From: Clostridiales bacterium
GTDB taxonomy: Bacteria; Bacillota; Clostridia; Oscillospirales; CAG-272
Length of the DNA stretch: 36,618 bases
Direction: 5' to 3'
Assembly (NCBI GenBank): GCA_012519315.1
Contig: JAAYQM010000028.1
Span: 1 to 36,618 of the forward strand
A program made the position numbers and the translations under genes. The notes beneath the pieces were generated by a model. The model searched no databases. It was given only the letters and a program-made list of their open reading frames with translations, and had not been told where the DNA came from. This document shows positions 31,638 to 36,618 of the stretch, in pieces. How positions within the stretch are numbered: the first letter of the stretch is position 1; the number at the start of each line of letters is the position of its first letter.

Positions 31638-33566
31638 TTATCGGTTGTTTTTCTTTTTCTTAATTGAGGCTGTCATATGTATGCCAAGCGTCCTCAGAGC
31701 GTTGAGCACCGCCAACACCGTAACCCCTACATCAGCAAAGATAGCAGCCCACAGGGCAGTAAGATTCAGAGCGCTTAAAATCAGCACCAATATTTTAACT
31801 GATATGGCAAAAATAATGTTTTGTCGGGCAATTTTTAAGGTTTTTCTTGAAATGAGGATAGCCTCGCCGATTTTTGAGGGCTCATCGGTCATAATGACAA
31901 CATCGGCCGCCTCAATGGCAGCGTCCGCGCCTAACCCGCCCATTGCGATACCAACATCTGCCCGTGCAAGAACAGGGGCGTCGTTGATCCCGTCACCCGC
32001 ATAGACCAACCTGCCGCCCTTTGACAGCCCGGTCATCAACTCCTCTATCCTTTCCATCTTTGCTTGGGGCAAAAGCTGAGTGTGTACTTCATCAATACCG
32101 AGACGGGCAGCCACATCCTTACCCACAGGATCAATATCTCCGGTGAGCATAGCCGTTTTCTTAACACCTGAAGCCTTCAAATTCAGAATCGCCTGCCGAG
32201 CATCATTCTTAATTCTATCGGCAATTACCATATATCCGGCATATACTCCATCCACGGCCAGATGAACAAAGGTGCCCCCTGATACAAATGAAACGTTAGA
32301 TTCCTCTATATCGCATGATTCAAATGAATCACATGATTTATTTATATCATAGTGAATTTCCATTTCATCCATAAATTTATCATTGCCGACAGAGACTTTT
32401 CTGCCGTCAATGGTAGCAACAACACCCTTCCCCGGTATCTCCTGAATATCTGATATGCGTGTTTGATCGATCGGTCTGCCATACGCCCGCAAAAGGGAGG
32501 TGGCGACAGGATGACTTGAAAAGCTTTCGGCATGGGCGGCAAGGGAAAGAAACTCCTCTTTGTCGATCTCCCTTGAATGAATCTCTATCAAATTGAATTC
32601 ACCCTCAGTCAGAGTTCCGGTTTTGTCAAAGGCGACAATTTCCGCTCTTGCAAGCGCCTCTAAATAGTTGCCCCCCTTGATAAGAATGCCTCTGCGGGAG
32701 GCGCCTCCGATCCCCCCGAAAAAGCTGAGGGGAACCGATATAACAAGGGCGCAGGGACAGGAAACAACAAGAAAAGAAAGGGCGCGGTAAATCCAGTTGC
32801 CGAATGTTTGATCAGGAAGGATCAGCGGTGGCAAAAATGCAAGCAGCAGGGCGGCAATTACGACAACAGGTGTATAATAACGGGCAAATTTTGTGATAAA
32901 TTGTTCGGATTTAGACTTTTTATTGCCGGCATTTTCTACAAGCTCCAGAATCCTGCTAACCGTTGATTCTTCATACATTTTTGTAACAGCTGCTAAAATA
33001 ACCCCCGTTTGATTAATGCATCCGCTAAGGATCTCGCTACCCGGCTCAACGACGCGAGGGAGAGATTCACCGGTGAGCGCCGAGGTATCGATTGTAGAGG
33101 TCCCCTCGATAACTTTTGCGTCAAGGGGGATGCGCTCCCCCGGTTTTATCAGAATGATATCCCCGATATTTACCTCTCCCGGATCCTTTAGAAGGATATT
33201 CTCCCCTTCCCTGACATTTGCAAAATCAGGTCTGATATCCATCAGCTGGGCAATCGATTTTCTTGATTTGTCAACGGCATAGCTTTGAAAATGCTCCCCC
33301 ACCTGATAAAAAAGCATAACGGCAACACCCTCGGCATACTCTCCGATGGCAAAGGCGCCAATCGATGCAATAGCCATTAAAAAGTTTTCATCAAAAACCT
33401 GCCCCCTGAAGATGTTGCTTGCGGCAGACAGTACAATATCGCCGCCAACTGTTATGTAGGCGATAAGATAAATTGTCATAGGAATCCATTGCCTGTCCGT
33501 ATCTATCAACAGGGCAGCTATAAACAGCAAAAGACCAATAATGATCCTTATGATGCGATTTCTCAT
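31638..33566 (-). CDS. cadA: cadmium/zinc P-type ATPase without N-terminal HMA domain
   Basis: Heavy-metal efflux P1B-ATPase, 642 residues. The actuator motif ALTGESLP, the metal-binding SCPCALVISVPL with FGGIGGASR (typical of Cd/Zn/Co pumps), the phosphorylation site DKTGTLTEG, the N-domain SSHPVATS and the hinge GDGINDAPVLA are all present. It begins directly with membrane helices; the HMA metal-binding domain that usually starts CadA is instead the separate gene 33665-33886, 98 bases upstream. An extra Ser/Cys-rich stretch (KSCDSFESCDIEESN) lies in the nucleotide-binding domain. AAAGGA is upstream of the ATG. Probably cotranscribed with cadC. Confidence 0.93.
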   Translation of the reverse strand: MRNRIIRIIIGLLLFIAALLIDTDRQWIPMTIYLIAYITVGGDIVLSAASNIFRGQVFDENFLMAIASIGAFAIGEYAEGVAVMLFYQVGEHFQSYAVDKSRKSIAQLMDIRPDFANVREGENILLKDPGEVNIGDIILIKPGERIPLDAKVIEGTSTIDTSALTGESLPRVVEPGSEILSGCINQTGVILAAVTKMYEESTVSRILELVENAGNKKSKSEQFITKFARYYTPVVVIAALLLAFLPPLILPDQTFGNWIYRALSFLVVSCPCALVISVPLSFFGGIGGASRRGILIKGGNYLEALARAEIVAFDKTGTLTEGEFNLIEIHSREIDKEEFLSLAAHAESFSSHPVATSLLRAYGRPIDQTRISDIQEIPGKGVVATIDGRKVSVGNDKFMDEMEIHYDINKSCDSFESCDIEESNVSFVSGGTFVHLAVDGVYAGYMVIADRIKNDARQAILNLKASGVKKTAMLTGDIDPVGKDVAARLGIDEVHTQLLPQAKMERIEELMTGLSKGGRLVYAGDGINDAPVLARADVGIAMGGLGADAAIEAADVVIMTDEPSKIGEAILISRKTLKIARQNIIFAISVKILVLILSALNLTALWAAIFADVGVTVLAVLNALRTLGIHMTASIKKKKNNR

Positions 33567-33664
33567 AAAAAGTTCCTTTCGGTAATAAACCGGTTGTTAT
33601 ATAACATTAGAAAGTGTTACTATTTAAGCAGAGAAAAGCGGAAAATTGAGGCGAGCATATCCTG

Positions 33665-33886
33665 CTATATTTCCACCATTTTGACATAGGGTTCCTTTCT
33701 TTTAACGATTTTTCTTGCGCCTTTTATAATATCGGGCATTTTCTCTTCGCTTCCTTCTATAATTAATTTTGCCGTTAGAAAATTAACCGAGGCGCTATCG
33801 ACACCCTCAAGCTCATTAATTCCCCTCTCGATTTTAATAGCGCAGGCGGCACAGCTCAAACCTTCTAGCTTAAATGTTTTTTTCAT
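33665..33886 (-). CDS. stand-alone heavy-metal-associated (HMA) domain protein
   Basis: 73 residues forming one HMA ferredoxin-like domain with the metal-binding motif GLSCAACAIKIE (Cys12 and Cys15). Its end, KEPYVKMVEI, resembles the segment joining HMA to the first helix of fused CadA proteins, hinting that it was split from a CadA-type ancestor. The stop is TAG, followed by 98 non-coding bases, so it is not a simple frameshift. GGGAGAAG precedes the ATG. It likely delivers metal to, or regulates, the pump. Confidence 0.88.
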   Translation of the reverse strand: MKKTFKLEGLSCAACAIKIERGINELEGVDSASVNFLTAKLIIEGSEEKMPDIIKGARKIVKRKEPYVKMVEI

Positions 33887-33913
33887 GTTTCTTCTCCCTG
33901 ATTAGAATATTTG

Positions 33914-34270
33914 CTATTCCTCAATGTGTTCAAAGCCTTTTTCCAAGATAGACCTGACATGATCGTCTGCCAGTGAATAATAAACAATTTTTCCCGATCG
34001 GCGGTTCTTGACCAGATTTGCCTTCCGCAGAGCCTTGAGTTGATGTGAAATAGCCGATTTTGTCATATTCAGCAGCACCGCCAAATCACATACGCACATT
34101 TCACTTTCTTCAAGGGCCCACAGGATTCTGACTCGGGTACTGTCACCAAACATCTTAAAAAAATCGGCAAGATCGTAGAGCTTATTGTCATCGGGCATTT
34201 TTTCCCTTGTAGCCGCCACAACCTCCTGATGAATCATTTCACAATCGCAATAAATCTGTTCTCTGCTCAT
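33914..34270 (-). CDS. cadC: ArsR/SmtB family metal-responsive repressor, CadC-like
   Basis: Winged-helix repressor of 118 residues that leaves its operator when Cd, Zn or Pb binds. Likely metal ligands are Cys8 and Cys10 in the N-terminal arm (YCDCEMIH) and Cys59 and Cys61 in MCVCDLA, matching the alpha-3N site of pI258 CadC. The second, alpha-5 zinc site looks present as DDHVRSILEKGFEH near the end. The recognition helix region is MTKSAISHQLKALRKA. AGGAGAG lies before the ATG. It leads the operon cadC-HMA-cadA, and its promoter carries two operators. Confidence 0.94.
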   Translation of the reverse strand: MSREQIYCDCEMIHQEVVAATREKMPDDNKLYDLADFFKMFGDSTRVRILWALEESEMCVCDLAVLLNMTKSAISHQLKALRKANLVKNRRSGKIVYYSLADDHVRSILEKGFEHIEE

Positions 34271-34356
34271 TTTTCTCTCCTATTATCGGTTAAATCAGAT
34301 TAACTATCATATTTACTGTATAAAATAGCCAATGAGGTTAGTATAAAACAATCGGA

Positions 34357-34386
34357 CAGTTGAACGTTTGTTCAATCGTTCAACTG
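34357..34386. promoter_or_regulatory. upstream/downstream palindromic operator (probable CadC site)
   Basis: CAGTTGAACG, a 10-base spacer TTTGTTCAAT and CGTTCAACTG form a perfect 10-bp inverted repeat. Within it TTGAAC/GTTCAA half-sites occur more than once, as ArsR-family operators do. It lies just downstream of the cadC -10 element, at the likely transcription start. Confidence 0.75.
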
Positions 34387-34394
34387 TTAGTTAT

Positions 34395-34424
34395 ATTATA
34401 GTTGAACAGATGCTCAATTGTCAA
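34395..34424 (-). promoter_or_regulatory. SigA promoter of the cad operon
   Basis: On the minus strand TTGACA (34424-34419), 18 bases, TATAAT (34400-34395). The spacer contains an operator half-site pair. Confidence 0.85.
34402..34417. promoter_or_regulatory. second CadC-type operator in the promoter spacer
   Basis: TTGAACAGATGCTCAA is an imperfect inverted repeat (TTGA.CA/TG.TCAA) between the -35 and -10 of the cad promoter, well placed to block RNA polymerase. It resembles the half-sites at 34357-34386. Confidence 0.7.
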
Positions 34425-34582
34425 TAGTTTTTGACAAAATTTTTGCTTTTTTGTTTGCCATAGATATTAAGCAAAAAAATGTGAATTATCTTTAATATCT
34501 CATTAATAACCAGTTAAAGCAAAGTTTATATAAAAATGTTATACTATATCAACTCAAAATCGAAAGGGGCACCTTATAATAA

Positions 34583-36618
34583 ATGCTTAAGCTGGGGAAT
34601 ATTGTAAAAATTTATCAAACGGGGGACATGACCGTTGAGGCACTCAACGACATCTCTCTCGAATTTAGAAAAAGCGAATTTGTATCGATTCTTGGGCCCT
34701 CCGGTTGCGGAAAGACTACGATGCTGAATATTATCGGTGGTCTTGACCGCTATACAAAGGGCGAACTGTCAATAGACGGAAAATCGACTAAGAAGTTTAC
34801 CGATAATGATTGGGATACCTATCGCAACAATTCGGTAGGCTTTGTTTTCCAAACCTACAACCTGATCCCTCACCAAAGCGTCTTGGCGAATGTTGAGCTG
34901 GCGCTGACCCTTTCGGGAGTTTCAAAATCGGAGCGCCGGCGCAGAGCTGTTAAGGTGCTGGAGGAGGTGGGACTTGGCAGCCAGCTTTATAAAAAGCCGA
35001 ATCAGCTCTCGGGCGGTCAGATGCAGCGGGTTGCCATTGCCCGGGCATTGGTAAACAATCCTGATATTTTGCTTGCCGATGAGCCGACAGGGGCCCTGGA
35101 CTCCGAAACGAGCATTCAGATTATGGAGATCCTTAAGAAGATTTCCAAGGATCGTCTTGTCATCATGGTCACCCATAATCCTGACCTTGCGCAAACTTAT
35201 TCGACGCGAATAATTAAACTGCTAGACGGCAGATTAATCGAGGACAGCAACCCCTATCATTCCGGCCCTGAACCTGCATCATCCGCTAAAAAACCAAAAA
35301 AAACATATATGTCCTTTTTCACCGCCCTCAATCTCAGTCTAAACAACTTGATGACCAAAAAAACCCGCACCTTTATGACCTCTTTTGCCGGAAGCATCGG
35401 TATTATCGGCATTGCGCTTATTCTTGCCTTGTCAAGCGGTGTCCGGGACTATATTGCCGATGTACAGGAGGAGACTCTTTCGTCGTATCCTCTGTCCATT
35501 CAGGAGCAATCGGTGGATATGATCAGCTTGTTGTCCGCCATGAGTATGTCCGAGGCGAACAATCTGCCCGATCGCACCCTAGACAAGATATATTCCAGTA
35601 ACATAATGGGAGAGATGATTTCGATCATGCTCTCAAACATCGAATCAAACAATCTTGCCGCCTTCAAAGAATATCTTGAAAGCGAGGAGAGCAAAACCTC
35701 CGGGATTGCCTCTTATGCCAATGCAATTCAATACGGTTATAAGGTTGCTCTCAATATTTATAATACCAACAGCGCAAACGGTCTTAAGCAAGTGAACCCA
35801 AATACCCTCTTTGATGAGATGGGAGTGAGCGGGATGATGGGAGCCAATTCTTCGCCATTTTCCCCCACCATGTCCTCGATGGATGTTTGGGAGGAGCTTT
35901 TAGGGGATACAACCTTGATGTCTTCCCGTTATGAGATAGCCGCCGGAAGGTTGCCCACCGCCCATGATGAAATTATCATCATTGCTGATAAAAACAATCA
36001 GATCAGCGACTTTACCCTTTATTCTCTTGGTCTTATCGATTCTTCTGAGCTTATTGCCACCATGCAGGATCTGATGAAGGGGAAGGAAATTGACGGCTTC
36101 ACCACTAAAAGTGAATCCTTTACCTATGATGAGTTGCTTAAGCTCACATTCAAGCTCGTTCCGGAAACCGATTATTATAAGAAAATAGACGACAAGTGGG
36201 TTGATATGAGGGAGGATCCTGTTTTTCTGAAACAGATAACCGACAATGCCGTTGAACTAAAGATTGTCGGCATTGTACGAACAACAGAGGAAAACTCAAC
36301 CACAGCCCTTCGCGGGGGGATCGGCTATACGAGCGCCCTCACCGAGTATTTGATCGATGCGATCAACAACAGCGAGATTGTAAAGCAGCAAATCGAAAAT
36401 CCTGAGGTCGACATTTTTACCGGAAAGCCTTTTCCAACCGGAGGTACTGAATTTGACATCACCACCCTGCCGGCCGAACAGCAGGCCTATCTCGCCTCCC
36501 TTCCCGAGGAGGAGCGTCAGGCGATGATCGAAAAATATGCCGCAGCCGCTAAAAACACTTATGAAAACAACCTAAGGACGCTCAGCGTTGTTGATCTTGA
36601 CCATCCCAGTATAATTAA
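34583..36618 (+). CDS. MacB-like ABC transporter, fused ATPase-permease (3' truncated by window)
   Basis: Not in the ORF track because it has no stop in the window: the frame from ATG 34583 stays open to the last base (about 678 residues visible). The N-terminal ATPase of MacB/LolD type shows LGPSGCGKTTMLN, VFQTYNLIPH, LSGGQMQRVAIARAL, ILLADEPTGALD and MVTHNP. After a Pro/Lys linker, one helix (FAGSIGIIGIALILALSSGV, near residue 265) leads to a large outside region; further FtsX helices would lie beyond the edge. Such proteins export peptides, lipids or drugs; the substrate is unknown. The start has AAAGGGG about 13 bases upstream. Confidence 0.9.
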   Translation, partial: MLKLGNIVKIYQTGDMTVEALNDISLEFRKSEFVSILGPSGCGKTTMLNIIGGLDRYTKGELSIDGKSTKKFTDNDWDTYRNNSVGFVFQTYNLIPHQSVLANVELALTLSGVSKSERRRRAVKVLEEVGLGSQLYKKPNQLSGGQMQRVAIARALVNNPDILLADEPTGALDSETSIQIMEILKKISKDRLVIMVTHNPDLAQTYSTRIIKLLDGRLIEDSNPYHSGPEPASSAKKPKKTYMSFFTALNLSLNNLMTKKTRTFMTSFAGSIGIIGIALILALSSGVRDYIADVQEETLSSYPLSIQEQSVDMISLLSAMSMSEANNLPDRTLDKIYSSNIMGEMISIMLSNIESNNLAAFKEYLESEESKTSGIASYANAIQYGYKVALNIYNTNSANGLKQVNPNTLFDEMGVSGMMGANSSPFSPTMSSMDVWEELLGDTTLMSSRYEIAAGRLPTAHDEIIIIADKNNQISDFTLYSLGLIDSSELIATMQDLMKGKEIDGFTTKSESFTYDELLKLTFKLVPETDYYKKIDDKWVDMREDPVFLKQITDNAVELKIVGIVRTTEENSTTALRGGIGYTSALTEYLIDAINNSEIVKQQIENPEVDIFTGKPFPTGGTEFDITTLPAEQQAYLASLPEEERQAMIEKYAAAAKNTYENNLRTLSVVDLDHPSII

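Larger units (their letters stand above)
34271..34582. other. 312-base divergent intergenic region
   Basis: Holds the cad promoter and the two operators. A small palindrome GTTAATCTGATTTAAC on the minus strand lies near the cadC start. No convincing promoter for the divergent ABC gene could be picked; the AT-rich stretch ending TTATACTATA (34537-34550) is a candidate. Confidence 0.6.

Overview
The window looks like a contig from an endospore-forming Clostridia bacterium (Firmicutes), perhaps an Oscillospiraceae-type lineage. The evidence is spoVAC-spoVAD-spoVAE, a PyrR-type pyr attenuator, strong Gram-positive ribosome binding sites, frequent TTG starts, and near-consensus SigA promoters (TTGACA-17-TATAAT). 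Genus or species cannot be assigned from the sequence alone. I see no rRNA, tRNA, CRISPR array or intact transposase.

Left part (1-11.2 kb), nearly all on the minus strand. The first 242 bases are a fold-back: a 60-bp inverted repeat flanks an inverted piece of pyrC, so the 3' end of pyrC is scrambled, most likely an assembly or amplification chimera. Then come pyrC, pyrB and pyrR behind a readable attenuator (promoter, PyrR-binding hairpin, antiterminator pairing, terminator). The spoVA operon for dipicolinate transport follows, then a small lipoprotein and a GDPD-family phosphodiesterase. Next is a four-gene Gld-like ABC exporter locus: ATPase with an acidic tail, ABC-2 permease, GldG-like protein and a duplicated DUF4340 protein.

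Middle part (11.3-23.5 kb). Plus-strand zupT (ZIP zinc transporter) and a CNNM/HlyC-type membrane protein each have a perfect consensus promoter. They converge on minus-strand mrnC and a MoxR ATPase - DUF58 - transglutaminase set, followed upstream by uppP and a U32-family protein (likely tRNA hydroxylation). purB starts a plus-strand block.

Right part (23.5-36.6 kb). A 22-bp perfect hairpin and a tiny secreted/membrane protein precede an acyl-CoA-ligase-like gene. Two perfect parS sites, each buried in a longer palindrome, sit directly before parA-parB, so this is probably an origin-proximal chromosomal segment. serS follows, then a membrane-protein trio: an unknown protein, a DUF3267 protein with an altered zincin motif, and an extracytoplasmic MORN-repeat protein. 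A cadmium/zinc resistance operon (cadC, separate HMA protein, HMA-less P-type ATPase) has two palindromic operators at its promoter. Divergent from it, a MacB-like ABC transporter runs off the right edge and is absent from the ORF track because it has no stop codon in the window.

Most of the window is housekeeping. The parts most worth a second look are the fold-back end, the twin parS palindromes, the pyr attenuator, the split Cad ATPase with its operators, the DUF3267 motif change and the MORN locus. I found no clear case of a wholly new defence or mobile system.
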